Positions 45,262 through 55,675 of a stretch of 64,000 nt of DNA are shown here, piece after piece; within the stretch, counting starts at the first letter, position 1, and each line of letters opens with the position of its first letter. The position numbers and the translations under genes are program-made. The stretch is from Corydoras sp. C115 (taxonomy: Eukaryota; Chordata; Actinopteri; Siluriformes; Callichthyidae): assembly GCA_019802505.1 (NCBI GenBank), contig JAFMOC010000722.1, positions 62,001 through 126,000 of the forward strand, in the 5' to 3' direction. Under the pieces are notes generated by a model. The model worked only from the letters and a program-made list of their open reading frames with translations, was not told the origin of the DNA and did not search any database.

Positions 45262-45445
45262 GAACCTGCCACACAAAGCTTCAAGGTGAATTGGCTGCTT
45301 AAAATGTGTGTGTTAGTGAGTGCGTTCCCAGCAATGGATCGGCGTCCTGTCCTGTGTGTATCCCCAGCGCCTGAATCATTATCCCCTGGATGGGCGTGGG
45401 GGAACCCCACTGCAAACCTAGTAGAAGATTAAAAGAAAGATAATC
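45262..45445 (+). repeat. SINE-like repeat, 3' half
   Basis: TTCAAGGTGAATTGGCTGCT to CCCCTGGATGGGCGTGGGG and GATTAAAAGAAAGATAATCA. Confidence 0.7.
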
Positions 45446-45590
45446 AGATGAGATGGATGAAATTCACTCCTCCTTCTCCCCTGTCGCCCAATTGCAGTCA
45501 AATGGCGTTTCTAGTAATAGCACAGACAGTGGGTCCAGCACTGTGAGATTTCATACACTGTATGAAACTACATCATACTACATCTACATC

Positions 45591-45592
<2 letters not shown>

Positions 45593-45667
<75 letters not shown>
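45593..45667. repeat. (TA)n microsatellite
   Basis: About 36 TA units. Confidence 0.95.
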
Positions 45668-45672
<5 letters not shown>

Positions 45673-45848
45673 TATATATGTTTGTAAGGATCTGTGTGTA
45701 AGAGAGTGAAAGACGAGTGTTTCTGTGTTGAGAAAACTAACACAGAAGCTTGTTCACTCATGTTCTGTGTGTACAAATTATATTTGTATTTAATTTTATT
45801 TTTACTGTCTTCACTCCACATTTAGATCAGCTTGGTTTTGGGTTTTTG

Positions 45849-46056
45849 TTTTACATTTGTTCATTTTAGCAGACGCTTTTATCCAAAGTGACTTAGAATT
45901 ATTCCATCTTGGTTGGAGTCAGAACTCAGGGTTCAACATACAGCATCTCCGGAGCAATGAGGACTTTGTTCAAGGTCTAACTTCACTAGACCTTAGATTT
46001 GAACCCACAACCTTCAGTTATCCTTGATAGGCCTAACCACCAAACCATAGTAACCA
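45849..46056 (-). repeat. tRNA-derived SINE with L2-type tail
   Basis: The inverted tail TTAGCAGACGCTTTTATCCA is followed by the body and the inverted B and A boxes (GATTTGAACCC at 45988-45998, GGCCTAACCACCAAACC). It is nearly full length and the same family as the copy at 7728. Confidence 0.8.
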
Positions 46057-46111
46057 TAGTATCTATTACAATTTTACAAATTGTTGTGATGTCACTGTTA
46101 CAGTCGGGTGA

Positions 46112-46375
46112 CTAAATAAGTAGTATTGGATCCACTACTCGGATGAAACAGCCTGAAATCAGAGGTAGATAGGCAGAGGGTGGCTTATTGAATGAAGCGA
46201 ACAGGACAATTGCTGGAAATCTACACAGGAGTGTAGAATGTTGTAGGGTCGTCAGCAGGAGTGTCTCAATCCTCTGGTACTCCAGGAATATGAAGCACAG
46301 TGTAGTCGGCAGTGAGAGTTTGGTGAACTGCCAACACAGAGCAAAACAAACATGAGTACCAGGAATGGGTGTCCT
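46112..46375. other. Possible LTR remnant
   Basis: It opens with TGTTACAGTCGGGTGAC, similar in form to the inverted LTR starts nearby, and contains GGCTTATTGAATGAAGCG. No second end is seen, so this is a weak suggestion. Confidence 0.2.
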
Positions 46376-46552
46376 GCATTGTTAATGCTGCCTTATTGCT
46401 CAAGAAGGACGATATCCACATTGAGCCTTGGTCCTCACAAAGTTAAACTAGAAAGATTTGTCAGCTTGTTCTTAAATGGTTCAGGTTAAGAACACTGTGA
46501 AGCTGCCTTGAGATGACATGCTATTGTAAAAAAGCTCTATATAAATAAATGA
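46376..46552 (+). repeat. L2-like LINE 3' end fragment
   Basis: GAGCCTTGGTCCTCACAAAG, then AAGCTGCCTTGAGATGACAT and AAAAAGCTCTATATAAATAA, matching the end of the LINE at 34398. Confidence 0.75.
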
Positions 46553-47869
46553 ACCAGAAGTAGAACTTGAATTACCGACCTTCCTTCATGCATATCTACC
46601 TTTCTGCCATTCTTTCATTCTTTTTTCCTTCTATCTACTTATCTCTCAAACCTTTTCTTCATTTCATCCCTTTCATTCCATTTACGCTTAGTCATTTGCT
46701 TTAGCCTTATAGCCGTGCTTTGTCCTTGTATTTTTGTTTGTTTTTTAAATATATAACTTAATGTGCACATTAATTTTTTGTGACATATGACTGATTCAGA
46801 AACATAAAGAAAAAAATTACAGCAGCCTTTTTTTGTCTGAATCATCATTAATTTTTTATTCTTCTCTGTTCAATATTTTCCATCTTTTTTTTCATTCATT
46901 ACTATTTCCACAACACTTCCCTTTCCCCCCTATTCTTAATTTCAGTATGTAACTTTTTTTTCAACTTTAATCTGTTTGGTCTTTAATGTCATGCTAATAT
47001 ATTCACCAGTCCCCTTCTACTTGCTCTTCTTGCTGAGTCTTTCCTGTTCTGCTGTTCCTTAGTGTCTCTGATGTGGCGGAACTGAAGGACATTCTCTTTT
47101 TATAACACATGTGCACTTATTATTTACTGTGGCATGTTCGGAGGGAGAACTAATCCAATTAGCACCTTCTCTCTTCCCCTTGCTCCCTCGTTCAAGGAGA
47201 AGCTCGTCCCTTGTCCCTCCCTCGTTCTGCTCCAGGAAGGACGAGTTGCATCTCATCGCATCTGTCTCTATTAGAAATCAGAGAGGGACGGGGTGGCAGC
47301 AGCAGTGAATTGGTGGCTGGCTGGGGGTAGATCGGTTGCTAAAGAGGGGGGGGGCACATTGCTGTTAGTGGTGGATGGGTAACAAGCATGACGGCAGATT
47401 GCAGCACAGGCGGCATCATTACTGCCCGTGTTAAAAACACATTAACTGCCCAGAAGGTGCCACACGATTTACACGCTAATGAAAATACCTGCAGACGTTT
47501 AACCTCTTTTTGTGTGAATAATGCTAAACATAGCATTATTTGGTTTTAGCACACTAACGCTAAAACCAAATCCACAATTGGTTCTAGTAAAACTGCAATC
47601 TGGAGTGTTCGTAGTCATGTGACTGATTCAGAAACATAAAGCAAAAATGTACAGCAGCCCTTTTTTGTCTAAGTCACCATCCAGGTCTCAAGTGACAGAA
47701 ACACCGAAACACTCGAAAGAGTAAAGGGGCAGACCCTTCTCATTTTGACCTCAACCTTTGCGATTCTCTTTGAAGTAAAGACACACATGTTCAGATTATC
47801 ATTTAGCTAATGTTTGATTGTATTCTTATATTATGCATGCAAAACAATGGTTACCACAACTACTGTAAT
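46553..47869. other. No gene seen
   Basis: CT-rich at 46560-46700. 47100-47560 looks single-copy and includes a G-run at 47346. Near-identical phrases GTGACTGATTCAGAAACATA and CAGCAGCC(T/C)TTTTTTGTCT at 47620 and, with one change, 46788 show a local duplication. Confidence 0.5.
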
Positions 47870-48045
47870 CTCACCTCATCATCTTCCACTTAATCCTGTA
47901 CTAAAGTCACGGGTAAAGAGGGTTTACCTTGCCATTACAGAGAGAACATTCTCTTTTCAGACACCCACACTATATGGGGGAAATTTAGATTTTGAAACTC
48001 CACACAGATTGGAATTCGAACCTGGATCCCAAGCGCTGAGGAGCA
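47870..48045 (-). repeat. SINE-like repeat, decayed
   Basis: CACCTCATCATCTTCCACTT, ACTATATGGGGGAAATTTAG and TTCGAACCTGGATCCC remain. Confidence 0.55.
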
Positions 48046-48057
48046 GCACTACTGTTT

Positions 48058-48172
48058 TAACATTGTCGCTTCAGACTGTCTTTGCGGCTTCAGGCTTGGA
48101 ATACTGCAAAGCTGCTTTGTGAAAATGTAACATTTGTAAAAAGCACTCTGTAAGTAAATTTACATAACTTGA
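48058..48172 (+). repeat. L2-like LINE 3' end fragment
   Basis: GCTGCTTTGTGAAAATGTAA and TTGTAAAAAGCACTCTGTAA match the LINE end at 34335-34398. Confidence 0.7.
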
Positions 48173-48778
48173 ACTACTGTAACCTCTAAGAATTATTGGT
48201 TGCTGCAATTACTACATTGTCCATATGTAATGGCTGCCAAGACTACAATAATCCCTTATAAACAACAGCTGCAACAACAACTCCTATAATCCCGTTAGGA
48301 ACGTAAGGAGGAGTGAAGTTTCGGTCGGCACCATATACAGATTTCATTAACAATTAAGCTTGACATACTTGACATACTTATTAATAACATGATTAACATG
48401 TTATTTGGCTGCCATGTGGGACTACAGATAAATGATGACAATGTGTGTAACTTTTGAATTTGATCTCACTTTTCTTACAAGTTTTCAACAAAACAGAACG
48501 AGAGGCTCCTCCTCTCATTCACAAATCAGTGCAGCTGTGACACACCCTTATAAATAACAGTTGCCTCAACTACTATAATCTATTCAGAAAAATAGTGAGG
48601 AATCCATGCTCCTGCCAGAGTTTTAATCTTTGTTCTTCCCTTATAATTTTATAAATGCTTTTTTTTTTTTTTTATTCTTTTATATAAGATTTTATTTCTA
48701 ACCAGTGTTGGGTGAAGCATATGTACCATTCTCTTTGTTAAATACTGTTCTTTATTTTCTAATAATGATTTTATTTTT
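48173..48778. other. No gene seen
   Basis: Repetitive CTACTATAATC-type words occur without a clear unit; a T-run lies at 48659-48673. Confidence 0.5.
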
Positions 48779-49130
48779 GGGTGGCACAGTGATGTAGTGG
48801 TTAACATGTCAGTGCTGGGGATCCAGGTTTAAATACCTGGGTGGAGTTTCTATATTCTTCCCATGTCCACATGGCTTTTCTCTGGGTTCTCTGGTTTCCT
48901 CCCACATTCCAAAAACATGGATTCAAGGTAAAATGGCTGCTCTAATTTTCCCCTATCAAATTGCCACTATATAGTAAGTCTGTGTCTCTGTGAGTATGTG
49001 CTCAGCGAATTGGCTGTCCTGGGTGAATATGCCCAGCACCTGAAACATTCTCCACTGGCTGGGCATAGGGAACTCATCCCCCACCCCAACTATTCTAGTA
49101 GAATATTAAGAAGAAGATAATAAGATGAGA
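48779..49130 (+). repeat. SINE-like repeat
   Basis: Head GGGTGGCACAGTGATGTAGTGG with degraded B box GGTTTAAATACC, full body and a GAAGATAATAAGATGAGA tail. Confidence 0.8.
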
Positions 49131-49208
49131 TTTTACTCTTTGTAACTTTGTTAACACTATGAATCTTTAAAAAGGTGCTATATAAAATAAAGTGTATTAT
49201 TATTGAAT

Positions 49209-49210
49209 CA

Positions 49211-49247
<37 letters not shown>

Positions 49248-49267
49248 TACACACACAAACACACACA
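49209..49267. repeat. (TC)n(AC)n microsatellite
   Basis: TC units change to imperfect AC units at 49231. Confidence 0.95.
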
Positions 49268-50006
49268 AAACAAATACGCACGCTGCATTTCCTATTTGCT
49301 TTGTTGTGTTTCCATTCATTGGCATTCCCACAGTTTTCATGAAGCTGCACATGAGGTGTCTTCCACTTATTTTCCACCAACCCAGTGGCAGGGCTCTGCC
49401 ACAAACTGTAAAACACTCTAAGATGCTCCAGCTTCTTATATCCCTCACCCACAGATCTGTCATTTTGAATAGCCAGCACCGATGTTGATCTGGCATCTTG
49501 GCCATTAAAAGTGGCCAACTGTGTCTGTGAGGCATTTGGCAATGTGGTGCTAAACCCCAAACCTTGGTCTTCCTCAGTAGTGGAGTAATATAAGTATTGT
49601 ATTCTTAACCTGCTTTTTATTACATACCCTGTGTGTATTTAATAATTTAAGCTAAACCTAAACTTTCCATATTTATCTTCAGAGATTAATTAAACTTTAA
49701 AGTAAGTCAATAAAGTTTTAATATTTTAAAGATTGTTTTTTGGAATTATTGATAGTAATGTGAAGGGTGTTTCGAAGTTGGGGAGCCTTGTAAGAAAGAA
49801 TTTGCCATTTCATTACCTCCATCCTCCAGCCCCTCTTCAGGTATTAGGGATGGCAGTGCAGCTGGTTAAATGTTGAAGGGTGGATGTCTTGAGCCCAAGT
49901 GCAGACAGACTCGGAGCCGTTGAAAACAGGAAAAATGGAGGTGCTGTGATCCCTCTCCCTCCTCTCATTAAATATCTGCACCTCCATCCCCCTTTTCCCA
50001 ACCATG
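49268..50006. other. No gene seen
   Basis: Unique-looking. The frame at 49090-49560 spans a microsatellite and a SINE tail and is not credible as a gene. Confidence 0.5.
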
Positions 50007-50011
50007 TAATG

Positions 50012-50285
50012 TGTCGGCGAACGGGGCGCGCTGTCCGGAAAATGGCGGCACAGCGCGGTGTGGTGGAGAGTAGATAGAGCCAGGCGACCAGGTAAGCGAA
50101 CACAACAAGCTTTAATCGCTATAGCGCAGCGGGAACGCCACTGGAGGAAACACGAATAGAAATAAACCAAAATAACACCGATTAGCGGGAACGCCGCTGA
50201 CTACCCTACAAAACGTGTAGAAATCGGTAATAAACCTAAAGATAGCCACCGGCGGAAAAGCCGCTGAATGCGGGGCGAGATGAGC
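50012..50285 (-). repeat. 3' LTR, truncated
   Basis: Plus-strand TGTCGGCGAACGGGGCGCG onward matches the 5' LTR closely to GGGGCGAGATGAGCCC, then changes to interior sequence. The U3 start and the polypurine tract are missing, so a deletion joined interior to mid-LTR. Confidence 0.85.
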
Positions 50286-52335
50286 CCAGATGAGTGACCG
50301 CAGAACTGACCCGAGTGGACGCACTTGTGACCCGAGTGGACGCAACGGTGAATCCGAGTAGGTCCATGAACATGGCAGCCGGGCCAGGGTCCCACGCGAA
50401 TTCATCCGCCCCCAAAGTCCTTGGTCCGTGGGATCCTTTGTCCAGAGCAGGTGGCCAATTGTCCTTTGCAGGTGGCTGGTCGTCCACTTTTGAGGACCAA
50501 TAGTCCGCGGAGGTAAGACAGTCCGACGTAGGGGTGAACTGATCCTGTGCGGGCCCCACAGGAATCCAATGTCTCCCTACCAGATCACTGGACTGCACCA
50601 TGCTCCGACGCCCAGTCTGTTTCCTCTCAGCCACCTGGACACAGAGAGGGAGAGCCAGTATCTCGTCCATACTACACGCCATATGGTCCTGATCTACCGA
50701 GACGGAGTCTGAACCCCGACCGCAGACTATACTGACCCCGGACGGCATGCCCTGCGGAGAACCCCGTGAAGTACTATGCGGGGCATCGCAAGGTGAAGTG
50801 CCGGACGCATCACGAGGCGAAATACGAGGGGCTCCACTAGGAGCCACGCAAGAAAAAATGCGTAGAGGCGGATGCGGAGTGTCACCCTGAGCCTCGTGAG
50901 GCACAGTGCGAGGAGCCGCGCGCGGGGCAACGCGGGAAGCAACGCAAGGGGAATCGCGGGGAGAGCAGCGAGAAAACACGCATTGAGGAGAACCCCGAGA
51001 GGCAACGCGAGGGGAGGCGCATTGGGACGCGTGCTGAATGTCACCCAGAATATCGCGCGGCTCGATGCGTGGTGAATCGCGAGCGGAATCGCGAGGAATA
51101 ACCCGGGGAGAACCACGAGGGGCAACGAGAGCGCTAGGAGCGGCACTAGGAGCCACGCGGGAAAAAACACGTTGGGGCGCCTGCGGCGTGTCACCCTGAG
51201 CGTAGCGAGAAGCAGCACGAGAATCGCGGGAAGCGATGCGCGGAGGGCTGCGAGGGGCAACGCGAGAGGAATCGCGAGGAAACACGCGTTGAGGAGGAGT
51301 CTCCACCAGAGTGTCGAGAGACGCAGCATGAAGGACCGTGCGAAGGGAACCGTGAGCGGAATCGCGGGAAGCGGCGCGCGGAGGGCTGTGAGAACCGCGA
51401 GGAAACACGCGTTGAGGAGAAGCCTCATCCAGAGCGTCGCGAGACACCGCACGAGGTGCAGCGCAAGGCGCAGCGCGTGACGCAGCATGAGAATCCGCGC
51501 AAGGAGAGCCACGAGCGACGCGCGGAGGACTGCGAGGCGCAACGTGAGGTGCAGCACGAAACGCAGCACGAGGCGCAGCGCGCGGCACGTCGCAGGGCGC
51601 AGCACGAGAAGAACCACGAGCGAAATCGCGGGAAGCGACGCGCGGAGGGCTGTGAGTGGCAACGCGAGGGAAATCGCGGGGAGAACCGCGAGGAAACACG
51701 CGTTGAGAAGCCTCCTCCAGAGCGTCATGGGAAGCAACACAAGGTGCAGTAGCGCGAGGCGGCGCAGCGCGAGACGACGCGGCGCGAGACGACGCGGCGC
51801 GAGACGACGCGGCGCGAGACGACGCGGCGCGAGACGACGCGGCGCGAGACGACGCGGCGCGAGGCGACGCAGCACAAGGCAGAACCCGAGCAGTGAGGGA
51901 GAACTCGCTGAACGGGTCCTCCGTGGAGTCAGGAGACCCGAGCGACGAGGGAGAACCCGCCGAATGGGTCCTCCATGGAGAAAGGGTCCGACGGAGGAGC
52001 GGAAGACGGGATCCGAGCGGCGAGCCCCAGCTCACTGAAAGGGTCCTCCGTGGAGTCAAGAGACTCGCACGGAGGAGCGTGCGGCGGGAACCGGTCGGCG
52101 AAAAAAAACTCGCTGAACGGGTCCTCCGTGGAGTCAGAAGGCTCCCACGGAGGAGTGCGCTGCGAATCCCGAGCGGCGAGAAAAAACTCGCTAAGTGGGT
52201 GAACAATCTCCCCATACTCTGGGACCCGATCGATACCCCTCCTCGCTCCAACCTCCGAGGAGCGAGTACTGCAGCGAGATCTAAACGGCGTGGCCGGCGC
52301 CAGGCTAAGAAAGCCAATCGCCACAGACGGGGCAA
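50236..52335 (-). CDS. 699-residue Arg/Ser/Ala/Pro-rich frame
   Basis: An unusually long open frame with almost no sequence complexity in its first two thirds. Peptide phrases such as QRVFPRGS, SPPRVASRDS and RAAPRAAP recur irregularly, following DNA repeats of ~100-130 bp. A block of AASSR repeats near the N-terminal third comes from a perfect 15 bp tandem repeat. The last ~170 residues are more ordinary (CSMDEILALPLCVQVAERK; KDNWPPALDKGSHGPR). GC-rich repeats with few stop codons could keep it open without selection. It may be element-encoded or a by-product; no family is recognised. Confidence 0.3.
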   Translation of the reverse strand: MPRLWRLAFLAWRRPRRLDLAAVLAPRRLERGGVSIGSQSMGRLFTHLASFFSPLGIRSALLRGSLLTPRRTRSASFFSPTGSRRTLLRASLLTPRRTLSVSWGSPLGSRLPLLRRTLSPWRTHSAGSPSSLGSPDSTEDPFSEFSLTARVLPCAASPRAASSRAASSRAASSRAASSRAASSRAASSRAAPPRATAPCVASHDALEEASQRVFPRGSPRDFPRVATHSPPRVASRDFARGSSRAAPCDVPRAAPRAAFRAAPHVAPRSPPRVARGSPCADSHAASRAAPCAAPRAVSRDALDEASPQRVFPRGSHSPPRAASRDSAHGSLRTVLHAASLDTLVETPPQRVFPRDSSRVAPRSPPRIASRDSRAASRYAQGDTPQAPQRVFSRVAPSAAPSALVAPRGSPRVIPRDSARDSPRIEPRDILGDIQHASQCASPRVASRGSPQCVFSRCSPRDSPCVASRVAPRAAPRTVPHEAQGDTPHPPLRIFSCVAPSGAPRISPRDASGTSPCDAPHSTSRGSPQGMPSGVSIVCGRGSDSVSVDQDHMACSMDEILALPLCVQVAERKQTGRRSMVQSSDLVGRHWIPVGPAQDQFTPTSDCLTSADYWSSKVDDQPPAKDNWPPALDKGSHGPRTLGADEFAWDPGPAAMFMDLLGFTVASTRVTSASTRVSSAVTHLGSSRPAFSGFSAGGYL
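51752..51872. repeat. 15 bp tandem repeat, ~8 copies
   Basis: The unit GCGCGAGACGACGCG is repeated six times without change, with varied copies at both edges. Confidence 0.95.
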
Positions 52336-52680
52336 CTACTGGCATGGCTAGTGCCGGGTTAATAAGCCTTGCTGCTGCAGCCGGGGACTCGGCTAATGGC
52401 GGTGCTAACGCCGAAATAAGAGAGCCGGTGCTGCAGCTGGAGGATGCGGCTAACGGCGTGGCTAGTGCCAAGTTAAATAGCCAAATGCTGCAGCAGAAAC
52501 CATGGCTAACGGCGTGGCTAACGCCAATCTAAATAGCCAGATGCAGCAACGAAAACCGTGGCTAGTGGCGTGGCTAACGCCGATCTAAAAAGCCAAATGC
52601 TGCTGCCGAAAACGCGGCTAATGGCGGGGCTAACGCAGATGTAAACAGCCGAATGCTGCAGCTGAAACGCAATACAAGAA
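52290..52680. repeat. ~60 bp tandem repeat, GCTAACGGCG type
   Basis: Repeats of (G)GCTAA(T/C)GGCG(T/G)GGCTAACGCC, TAAATAGCCAAATGCTGCAG and similar words, each ~55-65 bp apart. 52690-52862 holds two copies of another ~85 bp repeat containing AACAAACCCGGGACGAAAGC. Confidence 0.85.
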
Positions 52681-52933
52681 TGCGGAGGATGCGGCTAAAC
52701 GCGGTTAGCGCCGAAGCTAACGCAGCTACCGATGTATGTATATAAAAAAAACAAACCCGGGACGAAAGCCGGGGAACGCGGCTAAACGCGGTTAGCACGG
52801 GCGCTAACACTGCTAGAGCTAATAAACAAAAAAAAACAAACCCGGGACGAAAGCCGGGAAACGCGGTCGCGCAGGAATACGATAAAAGTGAGCGCTTACC
52901 CGGAGGAGGAAATCTGGTCTCGGCAGTAGTCAT
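52574..52933 (-). CDS. 119-residue frame at gag position
   Basis: Its ATG lies 15 nt after the 5' LTR, exactly as the gag ATG of the Gypsy element does. The product starts MTTAETRFPPPGKR and then becomes hydrophobic and Ser/Ala/Phe-rich (FFCLLALAVLAP), reflecting the underlying repeats. It resembles no gag I know. The start codon may be a remnant of the ancestral gag. Confidence 0.35.
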   Translation of the reverse strand: MTTAETRFPPPGKRSLLSYSCATAFPGFRPGFVFFCLLALAVLAPVLTAFSRVPRLSSRVCFFYIHTSVAALASALTAFSRILRILVLRFSCSIRLFTSALAPPLAAFSAAAFGFLDRR

Positions 52934-52936
52934 CGG

Positions 52937-52947
52937 AGGTCAGCATT
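52937..52947 (-). other. Primer-binding site complementary to own LTR
   Basis: On the element's strand the site reads AATGCTGACCT, one base after the LTR. The exact complement, AGGTCAGCATT on the same strand, occurs within the LTR (plus 53310-53320). Eleven perfect pairs equals the length used by Tf1. Confidence 0.75.
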
Positions 52948-52948
52948 C

Positions 52949-53487
52949 TGTCAGCGAACGGGGCGCGCTGTCCGGAAAATGGCGGTACAGCGCGGTGTGG
53001 TGGAGAGTAGATAGAGCCAGGCGACCAGGTAAGCGAACACAACAAGCTTTAATCGCTATAGCGCAGCGGGAACGCCGCTGGAGGAAACGCGAATAGAAAT
53101 AAACCAAAATAACACCGATTAGCGGGAACGCCGCTGACTACCCGACGGAACGTGTAGAAATCGGTAATAAACCTAAAGGAAAAGCCGCTGAATGCGGGGC
53201 GAGATGAGCCCCGAGAGAGAGAAATATAGATAATTCCAATAAATATACAAATGCAATCACCCACACGGAACACCCGACGTGATGTTTGAGCCGAAGCTCA
53301 AACTAACTCAATGCTGACCTACTGGCTGCTCAGCCGGGATGCCTCAAATGCAGTCAGTAGGTCGCACGTGATCAGGTAGGACCCAATCCCTGCTCAAGGG
53401 GGTGGGTCCTACCTACGGAAACCCTATACGGCCGAAACCCGAAACACGGGAGGCAGGGAGGAGGGGCCCAACCCTCCCAACCTGACA
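52949..53487 (-). repeat. 5' LTR, complete
   Basis: 539 bp. Element-strand start TGTCAGGTTGGG, end TTCGCTGACA. It has a 12 bp inverted repeat AGGTAGGACCCA (53374-53385 with its partner near 53403-53414) upstream of the putative transcript start. I see no strong TATA box 30 bp before 53320. Confidence 0.88.
53284..53303 (-). other. Hairpin with UUCG loop in leader RNA
   Basis: On the element strand an 8 bp perfect stem (GUUUGAGC/GCUCAAAC) closes a C(UUCG)G tetraloop, a known very stable RNA loop. It begins 17 nt after the putative RNA start at 53320, so it could hold the self-primer near its target. Confidence 0.6.
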
Positions 53488-53597
53488 TAATGCCCAATTA
53501 TCTCTGTTAATGAGTGGTACCTAAGTATTTTAAAGGCCTTTATGTCAGGGAGAAAATCTTGAACACTGTTGTGTGTTTGTTTTGTTGTATATTCATA

Positions 53598-53760
53598 TAT
53601 ACTCATCATCTTCTGCTTAATCCTGTATAGGGGGGGATCTATTGCGGGTGTTCCCCACGGTCATCTGGGAAAATATTTGGACATAAACACACTGGATAGG
53701 GCGCAAATCCATTGCTGGGCAATATATACTATGCACACACACACACAAAGCAAGACAAGT
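53598..53760 (-). repeat. SINE-like repeat, partial
   Basis: TCATCATCTTCTGCTTAATC and GCGCAAATCCATTGCTGGGC, then ends in a CA stretch. Confidence 0.6.
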
Positions 53761-54414
53761 GACTCCAGTGTTTCAGCATGAGAAGCCAATCAGAGCAATC
53801 CATTGAGCATCAACAAAGCATCTGAGGTTCCCTCCTTTAGTCTGGTATTAATAAACATGTTTAATTAAGGTTAAGCTATCTGTCGGCTCTAATGCAAACA
53901 AAGTAAAGAGCTTATATTTTTCGTGTGAAAGTGGCAGGTTCAGATGAAGCTCACTGACCCTGTTCTCATCTCACTTTCATGCATTCTGTTCTAATGAGTG
54001 TCACACGTGTATCGATTGCGGTGGTCTGGTGCTGTAATGTTGACCTCGAGGTTAGAACTCAGCCGAAATGCTGTGTAATCTTCTATTTATCCATGCGATG
54101 GCTCATGTCATGCAGTGGTCCAAGTGTAACCTCTCATAATGACATAATTACAGAGTCGATCGGCGCATTTAACACGGAATAATAATCACATCGCATTTAA
54201 CCCTCGTACTCTTAATCATATTAGGAACAACAATGAATGTCTCAGCAGAGGATTTCATTCACAGCTATATCATTGCCAAGATTATAGTCCTGTCACAGTC
54301 TGAGAGGTGCAACATAAAAATTTAAGCTTTTTTTTTTAAGTTTTCAGTGTAAAATGAATAAATATGACATCAATCCAGTTATTTAAAATATATTATTAAA
54401 TTAAATTAACAGTA
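53761..54414. other. No gene seen
   Basis: Unique-looking, including 53850-54190. No coding evidence. Confidence 0.5.
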
Positions 54415-54790
54415 TGCAACGGGTGGCACACCTCTTATTGGTTCGAATCCTGATGTGGGTGAATTGCTTTCTCCTTGTCCATGTGTGTGTGTTTTCTATG
54501 GGTTCTCAGGTTTCCTCCCACAGTTCAAAAACATGGTGTCGGGATGATGGAATCTTTCTCTCAGTAGCATGCTCTGTTACCTCTTTTAAAGGGCAAAAAC
54601 AGACTCATCAGATGCAATCCATAATCAAGTCCTTTACCGGCGATGCTGCCTTATGCCCCAGCGCTACGGCGCTCTTGCCACACACCGATTCAAGGTGAAT
54701 TTGCTGCTCTTAATTGCCCCTATAAAGTGTGTATATGTATGTTTGTGTGAATGAGTGCATGTCGTGTGAAGGATTAAGCGGAAGATAAGA
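54415..54790 (+). repeat. SINE-like repeat with internal insertion
   Basis: The head and body GGTTTCCTCCCACAGTTC and AAAACATGG are followed by ~150 bp of foreign sequence (54535-54690), then the body resumes at TTCAAGGTGAATTTGCTGCT and ends GATTAAGCGGAAGATAAG. Confidence 0.65.
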
Positions 54791-55479
54791 TGGTTTGTCT
54801 TACGTGGTTGGGTCCAGCGTGTCCATGTCTAACCAACATGCTGTGTCCCATAACAATTCACTTCCTAAAAATTCCGGTGAATGTCTGTGAACATAATTTT
54901 GGCTATTTGCCCAGCAGAGCATTCCTGAGGTCAGAAACTGATGTGGATTTAAAGAGTTTTGCTTGTAATCTTAGTTCATCCCAGAGGCTGAGATGAAGGT
55001 GCTGTGTAGGCCGGACAGGGTCGTCCACACCAAACTCATCAGATTATGTCGTCATAGACACAGTCAGGCTGGCACAGAAAAGAGCTTTTCTCACACTATT
55101 TTCATAACTATTTTCACACATTTGCCTGCTGTGATTGTCCATGGTGCAGAACATGGTACTCAAATGCATACACATGTAGTAATGAGAATGAACGAGTAAC
55201 GTGAATTCAATGATTTTGAAGTGTGTACCAAAATGTTTGTGTATATAGTATAAAATGCCAAAAGATGTATTTAGCTAACATTCGGAACTGTAGACAGACA
55301 AGAAACACAAACACAACTCTTGCGTTTTACTGCCAGCAGAAACTCTCTCCTCTCTCGCTTACAATTATAAAAAGTTACATTGTTAAAAAAAAGTTACAAA
55401 AGTTACAGTTGGAGTGCTACATGACATAAGCCGCCAAATGGATATATAGAACCTTACACAGAAATAAAAGTGGGTGTCT
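54791..55479. other. No gene seen
   Basis: AT-rich, no recognisable repeat or coding signal. Confidence 0.5.
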
Positions 55480-55675
55480 ATGTGCCACAACATACCACTA
55501 AGCATCTTTAAAAAACATCTCAAAACACATTTCTTCCATAAGTGAAGAAAAAAGCCAGATCGGTTGATGATCAGGTTTGATTATACTGCAGAGTGTTTTT
55601 ACACAAGTACTGACTTTTGTTGTTCTCTCATTTGTAAGTTGCTTTGGATAAAAGTGTGTGCTCAATGACTAAATT
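55480..55675 (+). mobile_element. LINE 3' end with SINE-shared tail
   Basis: AGCATCTTTAAAAAACATCT reads SIFKKHLKTHFFHK and stop, the last residues of an L2-type ORF2. About 90 bp later comes TTGTAAGTTGCTTTGGATAA AAGTGTGTGCTCAATGA, the tail also carried by the SINEs at 7728, 44988 and 45849. Confidence 0.75.

Larger units (their letters stand above)
50012..53487 (-). mobile_element. Non-autonomous LTR element, self-priming type
   Basis: TAATG flanks the element at 50007-50011 and 53488-53492, a 5 bp target duplication. The 5' LTR is whole (52949-53487) and the 3' LTR partial (50012-50285). The interior encodes no recognisable gag, protease, reverse transcriptase or integrase; it consists of GC-rich tandem repeats. 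The inner end of the 5' LTR, the primer site and the distance to the first ATG have the same layout as in the Gypsy element at 26921, although the LTR sequences differ. Confidence 0.85.

Noticed and set aside
49090..49560. 156-residue minus-strand gene
   Set aside because: It translates a (TC)n(AC)n microsatellite and part of a SINE tail.
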